Shown here one piece after another: positions 27,373 to 34,974 of a stretch of 64,000 nucleotides of DNA. How positions within the stretch are numbered: the first letter of the stretch is position 1; every line of letters starts with the position of its first letter. Both the position numbers and the translations under genes were made by a program. Below the pieces are notes generated by a model, which saw only the letters and a program-made list of their open reading frames with translations, ran no database searches and was not told the DNA's origin. Source of the stretch: Microcoleus sp. FACHB-61 (GTDB taxonomy: Bacteria > Cyanobacteriota > Cyanobacteriia > Cyanobacteriales > Microcoleaceae); the NCBI GenBank assembly GCA_014695295.1, contig JACJNY010000070.1:1-64000 (forward strand), in the 5' to 3' direction.

Positions 27373-28294
27373 CTTTAGGTTTTACCACCAACTGAGCAAT
27401 ACCAAAGGCCGCGCCGAAGCTGAAGGCAGACCCTAAAAGTCCAGCAATGCTAGTACCAATAGGCTGTTCTTCTAATCCTTTAACTGTGTAATCTGCTAAA
27501 GGAGTAGGATTTTCGATCGCGGGAGCTTCTTTATCTTTAAAGCCGTACTTTTCGGCTACCGAATCTAACCCGTCGGGCCAACTTGAAGCGAACAGCGAAA
27601 GCACGCCCGAAATTAATAACACTCCGATTACTGGCACTACCCATTTCTGCAATTGCGGCTGTTGTCCCGGCAGTAAATCCGGCCGCACTTTGACGAGATA
27701 AGTTAAAACGCCGCCTGTAATTACCCCTTCGCCAATCCCAATTAAAATATGTACGCCTACCATTGCTGGCAATGCGATATTGAGCCCTACTGTACCAGAA
27801 ATTGCGAGTTGGATCGCCACACAAATAGAAGCAGCAACGACGCTGAGGCCGGCGGCGAGGCCGGCGGCTAGGGGCAAACGATTTCTGGAACCTCCCAAGA
27901 GTTGCTGCAATGGCTGCAACAGCCACCAGCCCACCCAAATGCCCACTAGCCCCATATTAAAAATATTGGCTCCCAGGGCGGTGATGCCCCCATCGGCAAA
28001 CAAGACGCTCTGAATTATAAAAACCGTGCTCATCGCTAAAGTTGCCGCCCAAGGGTTCCCCAAAACGACGGATGCCAGCGCCCCTCCCAACAAGTGTCCG
28101 CTGGTGCCGCCTGCTACGGGAAAGTTGATCATCTGGGCAGCAAACACGAAAGCTGTGGTTAAGCCCATAATTGGGGCTTGTCGGAGTCCAAGACTGGCGC
28201 GGGTTCGATTCAAGGCAACTGCAATTACTGCTGCACTTGCTATGCCGGTGGCAACGGCTACTGGCGGTGAAAGAAAACCATCAGGTATGTGCAT
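27365..28294 (-). CDS. cbiM: Cobalt/nickel ECF substrate-binding membrane protein, CbiM with C-terminal CbiN-like part
   Basis: This 309-residue protein starts MHIPDGFLSPPV, the invariant metal-binding N-terminus of CbiM/NikM, in which the free amino group and His2 bind the ion. About seven hydrophobic segments follow. The C-terminal third contains SSWPDGLDSVAEKYGF, the PDGLE motif of CbiN/NikN, followed by another hydrophobic segment, so this is a CbiM-CbiN fusion. Co2+ and Ni2+ cannot be told apart by eye. It is the first gene of the operon. I looked for a cobalamin riboswitch upstream and saw none. Confidence 0.94.
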   Translation of the reverse strand: MHIPDGFLSPPVAVATGIASAAVIAVALNRTRASLGLRQAPIMGLTTAFVFAAQMINFPVAGGTSGHLLGGALASVVLGNPWAATLAMSTVFIIQSVLFADGGITALGANIFNMGLVGIWVGWWLLQPLQQLLGGSRNRLPLAAGLAAGLSVVAASICVAIQLAISGTVGLNIALPAMVGVHILIGIGEGVITGGVLTYLVKVRPDLLPGQQPQLQKWVVPVIGVLLISGVLSLFASSWPDGLDSVAEKYGFKDKEAPAIENPTPLADYTVKGLEEQPIGTSIAGLLGSAFSFGAAFGIAQLVVKPKDV

Positions 28295-28458
28295 TGATGT
28301 ATCCCAAACGAGAGAAGTTCCAGCCCTTTAGTCAACTATTTTTTACAAAAATTTACTATCCCCTGTGGGGGTATTTCTGCGATCGAGCGATCGGGGGATT
28401 GGCGGCGGGCGATCGCTTATTGGATATAGATTAGCGCCTCAGGGGCAGAATTTTGAGC

Positions 28459-28632
28459 ATGAGAAATTTTACATTAAATCATCCTGAAGAATTATTCGGA
28501 TATTTTACCGACAACCCGCACCTTGAAGCTTTTGATAAGAATTATCAATATTTGTTTACAGACTCAACTGCAAAATGTATTCACCGTCAAGCTCAAACAA
28601 AAATTTTAAATAAATATAAAGAATTAACTTAA
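28459..28632 (+). CDS. Possible small protein of 57 residues
   Basis: An ATG frame begins MRNFTLNHPEELFGYF and ends at a TAA. Composition is plausible for a soluble small protein with one Cys (TAKCIHRQ). There is no strong ribosome site and a competing minus-strand frame covers part of it. No family is recognised. Confidence 0.25.
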   Translation: MRNFTLNHPEELFGYFTDNPHLEAFDKNYQYLFTDSTAKCIHRQAQTKILNKYKELT

Positions 28633-28920
28633 AATCCCTAATTGGCTTTAAGGGTGGTTCTTGAAAATTAATTGCATTAAATTTTTGACGACAGCAGCAG
28701 TGAAATTGCCCGATAGCTAGCCAAACAGAAAGTATTGCGTGTTCTCGAAACTCAAAGTCCGAGTTATTGCAAGTCAATATAGTTAGCAGTATGTTTGCGG
28801 TTGTCACTTGCGCCAATGTGCGATCGGCTCTGCCCGCACGAGCTGCATTATCAAGAAACTCAAAATACTAATGCGCTTATTCTCAAGTGATTGTCCGGAC
28901 AACCTACAGGAGGTTTGCCA
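28633..28920. other. Leader region upstream of a small membrane protein operon
   Basis: No convincing gene is present. A minus-strand frame at 28556-28816 is open but has unusual composition. A strong ribosome site AGGAGG lies at 28908-28913, seven bases before the GTG at 28921. Confidence 0.4.
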
Positions 28921-29230
28921 GTGGTGCAGCGCTCAACCCCAGACTCAACTACCGATTTAGTTCCATCTGAATTTCCCAAACAGTTAGATATTGCTCAAGT
29001 TTCTGTCTACGGACTGAGCTTTTTATCTGCTGGTTTATTTCTGTTTTTACCTTAGTTACACTGGCAAAGAAACTATGTTGCTTATGGGTTGGCCGATCAG
29101 TTTACCAATTCTCCCTGCTTTACGGACAAATAAAAATGTTAAAAACCACACCATATTTTTATGGATGTTTGCTTTCTTGGTTGCTGCCACAGCTATGTGC
29201 TGTCATCCTCTATATTTGCCGTTAACTTAA
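28921..29230 (+). pseudogene. Small membrane protein gene interrupted by a one-base frameshift
   Basis: A GTG with a strong AGGAGG site opens a 44-codon frame (MVQRSTPDSTTDLVPSEF...VYGLSFLSAGLFLFLP) that stops at 29053-29055. The next frame is open without interruption from there through YLSYTGKETMLLMGWPISL to a stop at 29228-29230 and contains a clear hydrophobic segment (IFLWMFAFLVAATAM). Removing one T from the T5 run at 29044-29048 would join both into a protein of about 101 residues with two or three membrane helices. The gene ends 15 bases before the next one. A real mutation, programmed shifting and a sequencing error are all possible. Confidence 0.55.
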
Positions 29231-29245
29231 GTCATGTAAGGTTTG

Positions 29246-29989
29246 ATGATGGACACAAAAAATAAGCCGCTCCCAGCCAGGGAGATGCACAAAATAGTTT
29301 GGGTTAGCGTCGGAGTTTTGACTCTTTTCTTTATGACTTTTCCCATCGCAATGTGGCGCGTTAGCCAAAAAGAAAAGTTTCGCGGTTTTCACGTCAAGTC
29401 TTTGACAATCGGGGGGCAAAATCCCGCTAATGCTGTTGCTAATGCTGTTGCTAAGGGGCTGGCGGAACCAGCTATTGCGAGTAGCAGTGCGCTTCCGGCT
29501 GCAAATAATTCCTATTTAGCTCTTGACAGCCAAAAAAAGCTGCCTCACAAGTCTCCCGACGTTGTACGTTTCACTAATACGTCTACTGAAACGGCTATTG
29601 CGAGTAGCCCTACAGATAAGACTGTTCAAGCTCTACCTGTATCAGCAGGCCAGCAGCAAGTTCAGGCGGTGGATGGAACAAATCAGACAGCAGAAATTAC
29701 GGATAGCGTAAAACTAGATGAGCTAGCTCTGAAAGTCTACGATCGCATCGATCGAAGTTGGCAAACTAGCCCTACGTTCAATCAAAATCTAGTCTATCGA
29801 GCCACTACAAGTCAAAATGGGGCGATCGCCACTTTCGAGCCGCTCAATCAACCAGCCAAGGATTACACCAAAGAAACTCCTTTGCCAAATCTGCTCAAAT
29901 CTCCCGAAACTAGCAGCAACAGTGCAGCACCAGTCGCTAAGTTTACTGTAGTGTTTGCTCATACTGGAACCTTAGAAGTTAACCCCTAA
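29246..29989 (+). CDS. Membrane-anchored protein of unknown function
   Basis: This protein of about 247 residues starts at one of two adjacent ATGs (29246 or 29249; TAAGG lies just upstream). One N-terminal transmembrane helix (IVWVSVGVLTLFFMTFPIAMW, about 15-36) is followed by a long periplasmic, Ala/Ser/Thr-rich segment with a repeated AIASS unit, then a more ordered C-terminal part (LALKVYDRIDRSWQTSP; RATTSQNGAIATFEPLN). The end part resembles the helix-strand layout of TonB-like C-terminal domains, which is only a guess. It is cotranscribed with the frameshifted small membrane protein and precedes iron storage and uptake genes. Confidence 0.7.
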   Translation: MMDTKNKPLPAREMHKIVWVSVGVLTLFFMTFPIAMWRVSQKEKFRGFHVKSLTIGGQNPANAVANAVAKGLAEPAIASSSALPAANNSYLALDSQKKLPHKSPDVVRFTNTSTETAIASSPTDKTVQALPVSAGQQQVQAVDGTNQTAEITDSVKLDELALKVYDRIDRSWQTSPTFNQNLVYRATTSQNGAIATFEPLNQPAKDYTKETPLPNLLKSPETSSNSAAPVAKFTVVFAHTGTLEVNP

Positions 29990-30012
29990 CTCACATACAA
30001 CATCTATATCCG

Positions 30013-30045
30013 GTAAGGTGTGCCATCCGCACCTTACTTTTCATT
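30013..30045 (+). terminator. Rho-independent terminator candidate
   Basis: GTAAGGTG (30013-30020) pairs with CACCTTAC (30030-30037) around a 9-base loop and is followed by TTTTCATTTTT. It lies 23 bases after the stop of the membrane-anchored protein gene. Confidence 0.6.
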
Positions 30046-30107
30046 TTTAACTTAAATGTGATATTATAAACAGCGCCATCTAAGGCATTCTACATCTAAA
30101 ACAACAA

Positions 30108-30542
30108 ATGAAAGAACTTGACGACAAAAAAACCCAGGAACTGCTATGCACCATCATGGAATGGGAACTAGCAGGTGTCGTGCGCTACACCCACTATTCG
30201 CTAATGGTGACAGGGCCAAACCGGATTCCCATCGTGCAATTTTTTAAAGCACAAGCAACGGAATCCTTACTCCACGCCCAACAAGCAGGAGAAATTCTCA
30301 CCGGTTTAGAGGGGCATCCCAGTCAGAAAATTGCTCCCATCGAAGAAACCTACAAACACTCGGTGAAAGACTTGTTGGAAGAAAGTTTAAATCACGAGAA
30401 AAAAGCGCTCAAAAAGTATAAATCTTTACTTGAAGTCGTGAACGGCTCCAGCGTTTATTTGGAAGAATATGCCCGCAATCTGATTGGACAAGAAGAATTG
30501 CACCAAGTAGAACTGAAAAAAATGCTGCGGGATTATAGTTGA
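30108..30542 (+). CDS. Ferritin-like iron storage protein (bacterioferritin family)
   Basis: This 144-residue four-helix-bundle protein has the diiron ligands expected for the bacterioferritin/ferritin-like family: Glu in MEWELAGVVRYTHYSLM, ExxH in ESLLHAQQAGEI, a third-helix Glu in LLEESLNHEKKALKKYKSL and ExxH in GQEELHQVELKKML. It should oxidise and store iron or protect against iron-driven oxidative damage. It lies 112 bases before the iron permease gene on the same strand, so both probably respond to iron. Confidence 0.9.
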   Translation: MKELDDKKTQELLCTIMEWELAGVVRYTHYSLMVTGPNRIPIVQFFKAQATESLLHAQQAGEILTGLEGHPSQKIAPIEETYKHSVKDLLEESLNHEKKALKKYKSLLEVVNGSSVYLEEYARNLIGQEELHQVELKKMLRDYS

Positions 30543-30545
30543 TTT

Positions 30546-30612
30546 AATCATTAGTTAGTTGTTATTGGTTATTGGTTATTGCTTATGAGTTAGTTGTTAT
30601 TTCCAATGACCA
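30546..30612. repeat. GTTATTG-type heptamer repeat
   Basis: The gap between the ferritin and permease genes is mostly degenerate copies of GTTATTG and GTTAGTT. A related tract lies after rpsJ at 42688-42780. Confidence 0.75.
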
Positions 30613-30653
30613 GTGACCAATGCACTCTCCCCCATGCCCCATGATTATAAAAA

Positions 30654-31616
30654 ATGAATTTTAGTGAAGCCGTACCGACTTTTGTAATTACCCTGCGCGA
30701 AGGCGTAGAAGCCGCCTTAGTCGTCGGAATTGTACTAGCTTGCCTCAAAAAAGCCGAGCAAACTCACCTCAATTCTTGGGTTTATGCAGGTGTCGCAGCC
30801 GGCATTGCTGCTAGCGGTATTGTGGGTGTTTTATTCAATGGATTGCTGGCAGCACTATCAACATCCGAGCAGCCTTACGCACCGGTAATTAAACAGCTAT
30901 TAGAGGGCGTGTTGGGAATTGTGGCGATCGCAATGCTAAGCTGGATGCTAATTTGGATGACTCAGCAAGCGCGCTTTCTCAAAGCTGAAGTTGAAGGGGC
31001 CGTTACAGCAGCTTTGACAGAAAACACCAATGCCGGCTGGGGCATATTTGGCTTAATTTTTATTGCGGTACTGCGCGAAGGTTTTGAAACAGTTTTATTT
31101 GTCAGCGCTCAGTTTCAACAAGGTTTGAGTCCCGCTTTGGGAGCTTTGGGCGGTTTGACTGGGGCGGCAATAATTGGGGCGCTACTTTTCAAGTGGGGCG
31201 TAAAAATTGATATCCGCCTGTTTTTCAAGTTTATGGGAATTTTGTTGCTGTTAATCGTAGCAGGTTTGGCAGTATCGGCGCTGAAACATTTCGATCGAGC
31301 TGCTGGGATTTTGTCGCAGATGGATACCAAGTATGCAGCAATTTGTTTTTATTACGATCGCCTCGCACCAGTGCACTCTTGTATTTTAGGCCCGATGGTG
31401 TGGAATGCAGCGGGAATTTTGCCCGATCGGCAATTTCCGGGAGTGATTCTCAAAGCACTGTTTGGATACAGAGATCAACTTTATCTCGTCCAAGCGGCGG
31501 CTTACACAATCTTCTTAGCCACCATCGGCAGTCTTTATTTCCAAAAATTAGGCTCTAAGGCGACTGTTCCCAGCCAAAATACTCAGCCAAATCAATCGCA
31601 AACTCGCTCTCAGTAG
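30654..31616 (+). CDS. FTR1-family high-affinity iron permease
   Basis: This 320-residue membrane protein has about seven hydrophobic segments and both REGxE iron-binding motifs of the FTR1/EfeU family: TLREGVEAALVVG (helix 1) and VLREGFETVLFVS (helix 4). It would move iron across the inner membrane, in known systems after oxidation or with periplasmic partners. No EfeO or EfeB gene is adjacent; the membrane-anchored protein upstream may take that role, which is inference. The last ~20 residues are Gln/Ser-rich and probably disordered. Confidence 0.94.
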   Translation: MNFSEAVPTFVITLREGVEAALVVGIVLACLKKAEQTHLNSWVYAGVAAGIAASGIVGVLFNGLLAALSTSEQPYAPVIKQLLEGVLGIVAIAMLSWMLIWMTQQARFLKAEVEGAVTAALTENTNAGWGIFGLIFIAVLREGFETVLFVSAQFQQGLSPALGALGGLTGAAIIGALLFKWGVKIDIRLFFKFMGILLLLIVAGLAVSALKHFDRAAGILSQMDTKYAAICFYYDRLAPVHSCILGPMVWNAAGILPDRQFPGVILKALFGYRDQLYLVQAAAYTIFLATIGSLYFQKLGSKATVPSQNTQPNQSQTRSQ

Positions 31617-32210
31617 CTATGCAAGCGGTTTTTATCGGTTGTTTCGCTGCTTCCAGGGCGATCGGAAAATCAGCCCCACTTGCAAAAAAACCGGCTCAAA
31701 TTTTTCAGGTTGCGGGATTGATTATTTGACTTTTATCTGATACTATCCAATGATGTTAATATATTTTGTATTTTTATAAATACTTATATTAAGTATATTT
31801 AACTATACCGTCAACACCGCAAAAAAGCAAGCACTACCCCTCAAAAAAAACAAAAATTTTTTAATAAAAATTCACCAACTTAAAAAATTCACAGTTAACG
31901 GTTAATAGGGTTCAGCAAGACGCGGGCTACCGTTAGGGCGATTCTGTGAGGTCGCAGGCGCACCCTGCAAAAGTTGAGGGTGTTCTTGCGGGCAAAAAAT
32001 CTGTCCCCAGCTAGATTTGTGGCGAACAGTTTTCTGATATGGGCTCCTAGGGCTTATAATTACTACAAGAATATTTACACAGCCAGGAAAGTTCTTAATC
32101 AACCTTATAATTCTTAAATGAAGCTTAAAATTAAAAAATTGCTTGTTAAAGTTACCTGGAACCCCCAGAAGGCTGTAGGATCTGCCATTCGGTTAGCGGT
32201 GAGATAAATA
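31617..32210. other. Long AT-rich region upstream of rpaA
   Basis: The 594 bases hold no supported gene. About 31735-31890 is very AT-rich with TATTTTGTATTTTTATAAATA-like runs. A TATAAT hexamer lies at 32055-32060, about 155 bases before rpaA, but the matching -35 (TTCTGA at 32032) is poor. A long leader for rpaA is plausible. Confidence 0.4.
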
Positions 32211-32951
32211 ATGATGCCTCGGATACTTGTTATTGATGATGACGCGGCGATCGCCGAACTCGTAGCCGTCAACCTAGAAATGGCTGGCTACGAAGTCACC
32301 CAGGCAGAAGACGGCATCAAAGGTCAGGCACTGGCCATACAACTGCTGCCCGACCTGATCCTTCTAGACCTGATGCTGCCTAGAGTAGACGGATTCACAG
32401 TGTGTCAGCGGTTGCGGCGCGACGAGCGCACAGCCGACATTCCTGTCTTGATGTTGACCGCCTTAAGTCAAACTCAAGACAAAGTAGAAGGCTTCAACTC
32501 CGGCGCCGACGATTATCTGACCAAACCCTTTGAACTAGAAGAGATGCTGGCGCGAGTGCGAGCCTTGCTGAGGCGCACAGACCGCATCCCTCAAGCTGCC
32601 AAACACTCGGAAATCCTGAATTACGGCCCGCTGACCCTTGTCCCCGAAAGGTTTGAAGCTGTTTGGTACGTTCAGACCGTCAAACTGACTCACCTAGAGT
32701 TCGAGTTGCTGCACTGCTTGCTCCAGCGCCACGGTCAGACCGTCTCTCCCAGCGAAATTCTCAAAGAAGTGTGGGGTTACGACCCCGACGACGACATCGA
32801 AACTATTCGCGTACACATCAGACACCTGAGAACCAAGATGGAACCCGATCCCCGCCATCCTCGGTACATCAAAACCGTATACGGGGCGGGTTATTGCCTG
32901 GAGTTGCCCAACAACGAGCAAGTAGCCGAAGAAACCAAATCCTCTGCTTGA
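32211..32951 (+). CDS. rpaA: RpaA, OmpR-type response regulator of circadian output and phycobilisome association
   Basis: This 246-residue response regulator has a receiver domain ([23 protein letters not shown]; phospho-acceptor Asp 53 in [12 protein letters not shown]; Lys in LTKPFELEE) and an OmpR winged-helix domain ([35 protein letters not shown]). The close match across its length with RpaA as I know it (for example [20 protein letters not shown] and [19 protein letters not shown]) makes the assignment firm. RpaA, phosphorylated through SasA, carries clock timing to gene expression. Start is one of two ATGs in tandem (32211 or 32214). A strong terminator follows. Confidence 0.95.
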   Translation: MMPRILVIDDDAAIAELVAVNLEMAGYEVTQAEDGIKGQALAIQLLPDLILLDLMLPRVDGFTVCQRLRRDERTADIPVLMLTALSQTQDKVEGFNSGADDYLTKPFELEEMLARVRALLRRTDRIPQAAKHSEILNYGPLTLVPERFEAVWYVQTVKLTHLEFELLHCLLQRHGQTVSPSEILKEVWGYDPDDDIETIRVHIRHLRTKMEPDPRHPRYIKTVYGAGYCLELPNNEQVAEETKSSA

Positions 32952-32994
32952 GCTACCGCGCCAGATGCAACAAGCAGTTAAAAATCCTGCTAGA

Positions 32995-33024
32995 AAAGCC
33001 TGAAAGCATTTGCTTTCAGGCTTT
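32995..33024 (+). terminator. Strong terminator after rpaA
   Basis: A perfect 14-bp stem (AAAGCCTGAAAGCA against TGCTTTCAGGCTTT) closes a two-base loop and runs into TTGTTGTTT. It lies 44 bases after the rpaA stop. Confidence 0.9.
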
Positions 33025-33388
33025 GTTGTTTGGAGTTTGAGATGAATATGTCAACAAGTAGGCATTAGCTCTCTTAATTCTGAAAAAAACAATCCCGCAC
33101 CCCCCTCTAACCCCACTTTTAGAGAAGCTTGCCCAGAGGAAAGTACCGGATTTCTTTTTCCACCTTGTCTTTTCCCAGAGGATTAAAGAGCTACTTAAAC
33201 AATACTCTAGCCTTAATAATACTATTTATCAATAAATTCTGAACTATTCCTTGAGTTGCTATTTTTGCTAACGGAAAGCAAACTTCCGATCGAGCGTCAA
33301 AAACAGTCATAAGCTTGATTTCACAATGTTTTTTACTATTGGGTTACATATCTGAACTCAAATTAGTGAAAATTTTATCAAATACCCC
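33025..33388. other. Intergenic DNA upstream of the half-CP43 operon
   Basis: No gene is seen. The stretch is AT-rich and leads into the predicted promoter at 33389. Confidence 0.4.
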
Positions 33389-33426
33389 TTGACTAAAATT
33401 CTAAAATTGTTGATTATCTATATCAA
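33389..33426 (+). promoter_or_regulatory. Promoter with overlapping dyad, candidate Fur operator
   Basis: TTGACT (33389-33394) and GATTAT (33412-33417) are spaced by 17 bases, a good sigma-70-type pair. The -10 lies inside the interrupted dyad TTGATTATCTATATCAA (33410-33426), whose AT-rich GAT/ATC halves resemble parts of a Fur box. It sits 64 bases before the start of the CP43-like gene. Fur control is inference. Confidence 0.45.
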
Positions 33427-33480
33427 TAACCTGCAAGCGCTTAAAACTCAACTGGCATCTTTCTCAGGAGGTAAATCGCC

Positions 33481-33987
33481 GTGACAAGCATGGCAAAAAA
33501 ATCCTTCCCAGCCGAAGGAGAATCCTTTCCCTGGTGTGCCAGCAACGCCCGCTTAACAAACCTTTCCGGCCGTTTGCTCGGTATCCACGTCACCCACGCC
33601 GCCCTCATCGTCATCTGGGCGGGAGCCCATACCTTATTTGAGCTTTCCCGCTTCAACCCACAATTGCCCATGTACGAACAAAGCTTAATCCTGTTGCCAA
33701 ACCTACCCAGACTCGGCTTGGGCGTTGGTGCCGGAGGCAAAATTGTCGATACTTATCCGTACTTCGCCGTTGGCGCGATGCACCTAATCAGCTCAGCCTT
33801 TCTCGGCTTCGGCGGCATCTTTCACTCCCTCAAAGGGCGAGCAACCCTCGAAGAAACAACTCCTTTCTTTGGCTACAAATCGGAAGACGCAGACACAATG
33901 ACCACCATCTGGGGCATCCACCTAGTTTGGCTGGGTGTCAGTGCCTTCTTGTTGGTGGCCACAGCTATGTATTTCGGTAGTTTATGA
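33481..33987 (+). CDS. Three-helix CP43-like chlorophyll-binding protein (half-length)
   Basis: This 168-residue protein matches only the first half of CP43/IsiA/Pcb antenna proteins. Start is GTG, nine bases after AGGAGG. Recognisable segments are [67 protein letters not shown] and [22 protein letters not shown]. Three transmembrane helices are visible. Asn22 and His36, 39, 101, 115 and 147 have the same spacing as the known CP43 ligands Asn39, His53, 56, 118, 132 and 164 (CP43 numbers from memory). It ends exactly after helix III, where full CP43 goes on into its large lumenal loop and helices IV-VI. The following frame is unrelated, so this is not a simple stop mutation. Confidence 0.88.
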   Translation: MTSMAKKSFPAEGESFPWCASNARLTNLSGRLLGIHVTHAALIVIWAGAHTLFELSRFNPQLPMYEQSLILLPNLPRLGLGVGAGGKIVDTYPYFAVGAMHLISSAFLGFGGIFHSLKGRATLEETTPFFGYKSEDADTMTTIWGIHLVWLGVSAFLLVATAMYFGSL

Positions 33988-34298
33988 GTTTAACTCACGG
34001 ATATTTCCTAGTAGGAGCGATTGCTGTGTTGATTCCGTTGCAGGACAAAGGGTTAGCACCGCTGGGAGATTTGCTGGTGACGCTGGCATTGATTCTGATT
34101 TGGGCGATCGCCAACAGAAAGGACGATCGTCCAAATCTGGAAAAAGACAAGTCATTCTATTGGGCTAAAACTCCCGAAGATAAAAGTTTATGCCGGGGCG
34201 GTTTTGTCATCGGTGGCACATCGGGAGCTTTTCTCGGCTATTTGCTGCTAGAAAACGTTTCTGGTATAGATGCCATTCTGGGGGGTTCTGTAAATTAA
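33984..34298 (+). CDS. Unknown membrane protein coupled to the half-CP43 gene
   Basis: This 104-residue protein overlaps the stop of the CP43-like gene by four bases (ATGA), so translation is probably coupled. Hydrophobic segments are [32 protein letters not shown] and [21 protein letters not shown], separated by a charged stretch ([16 protein letters not shown]). There is one Cys. I do not recognise a family, and it does not look like CP43 helices IV-VI, PsaL or flavodoxin (IsiB). It may be a partner subunit that stands in for the missing half or docks the antenna protein. Confidence 0.75.
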   Translation: MSLTHGYFLVGAIAVLIPLQDKGLAPLGDLLVTLALILIWAIANRKDDRPNLEKDKSFYWAKTPEDKSLCRGGFVIGGTSGAFLGYLLLENVSGIDAILGGSVN

Positions 34299-34497
34299 CT
34301 GCTCAGTCTGCGGTTGACATCGGTCGATCGCAAGCTGAGAGATTTAGGAATTGCAAAAAAAACTTTCATCCGCCGAGTTTCTGAAAGCCTTTCCTCGTTG
34401 TAACAGCACAATTGCACACAGAAAATCGAGGGCGCAATCCCTATTTTTTACCTACCAAGCGCGTTCAGATTACGCTCAACCTTGAAACAATAACCGT

Positions 34498-34833
34498 ATG
34501 ACTGTCTTTTTCTACTGTTTCTGTATCGCTTTGATGTTTCTGTTTTTGTGGAGTGTTTCAATACCCTTGCAAGGAGGAGTCCATCAAATCAAGCGCTTGC
34601 CTCAAATTTCTTGTTCAGATTGCGAATTTTTGACTAATGACTACCGCCTCCAATGTACAGTGCGACCCTGTGTTGCTTGTACTGAGGAAGCGATGGTTGC
34701 ACTGACTTTGAACCTAAGACTGGTTTTGCCAATGTTTATCAGCAACATTGCTCTAAACTTCACAAAAATTACGCAACAATACCGACAACCACTTTTTCAG
34801 TTCCACCTTTAACAAGGGGGATAGGTAGCTAGC
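34498..34833 (+). pseudogene. Small Cys-containing membrane-anchored protein with a C-terminal frameshift
   Basis: An ATG frame starts MTVFFYCFCIALMFLFLWS (one helix), then QIKRLPQISCSDCEFLTNDYRLQCTV, a pattern I know from a small conserved cyanobacterial protein whose next part reads EEAxxCxDFEP-like. The frame here continues as MVALTLNLRLVL instead and stops at 34812. The expected CTDFEPKTGFANVYQ is present at 34698 in the neighbouring frame, which stays open to 34833. A single missing base near 34693-34697 explains it. Mutation or sequencing error are both possible. It sits next to furA. Confidence 0.65.
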
Positions 34834-34857
34834 AGATTCCCCCTTGTTAAAGGTGGA
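34802..34857. repeat. Long perfect inverted repeat, possible terminator
   Basis: CCACCTTTAACAAGGGGGA (34803-34821) pairs perfectly with its complement at 34838-34856, plus one more outer T-A pair, giving a 20-bp stem with a 16-base loop. It overlaps the end of the frameshifted Cys-protein gene and lies 118 bases before furA. Repeats of this kind are scattered in cyanobacterial genomes. Confidence 0.85.
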
Positions 34858-34974
34858 GCCTAAACTTAGATTGCTCCTCGATAAAAATAGACTTTAGGAT
34901 AATCGGAGAGGGATCGCGAATAAATAACAGATAATCTAGTAAAATTCCCGTTCAACTTTTTTATTTTTTACGAC

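Noticed and set aside
28295-28458. Cobalamin riboswitch upstream of cbiM
   Set aside because: No B12-box-like conserved core was recognisable; only a short CCCC/GGGG hairpin is present. A covariance-model search would settle it.
28556-28816. 86-residue minus-strand frame opposite a small plus-strand frame
   Set aside because: Unusual composition with a CCC run and no recognised motif. Coding status could not be supported.
31902-32102. 66-residue minus-strand frame upstream of rpaA
   Set aside because: Pro/Ser-rich sequence without ribosome site or family motif, in DNA that looks like the rpaA leader.
33481-34298. Half-CP43 and its neighbour as one frameshifted full-length antenna gene
   Set aside because: The second frame has no CP43 helix IV-VI motifs or His ligands, and the two genes are joined by a clean ATGA overlap.
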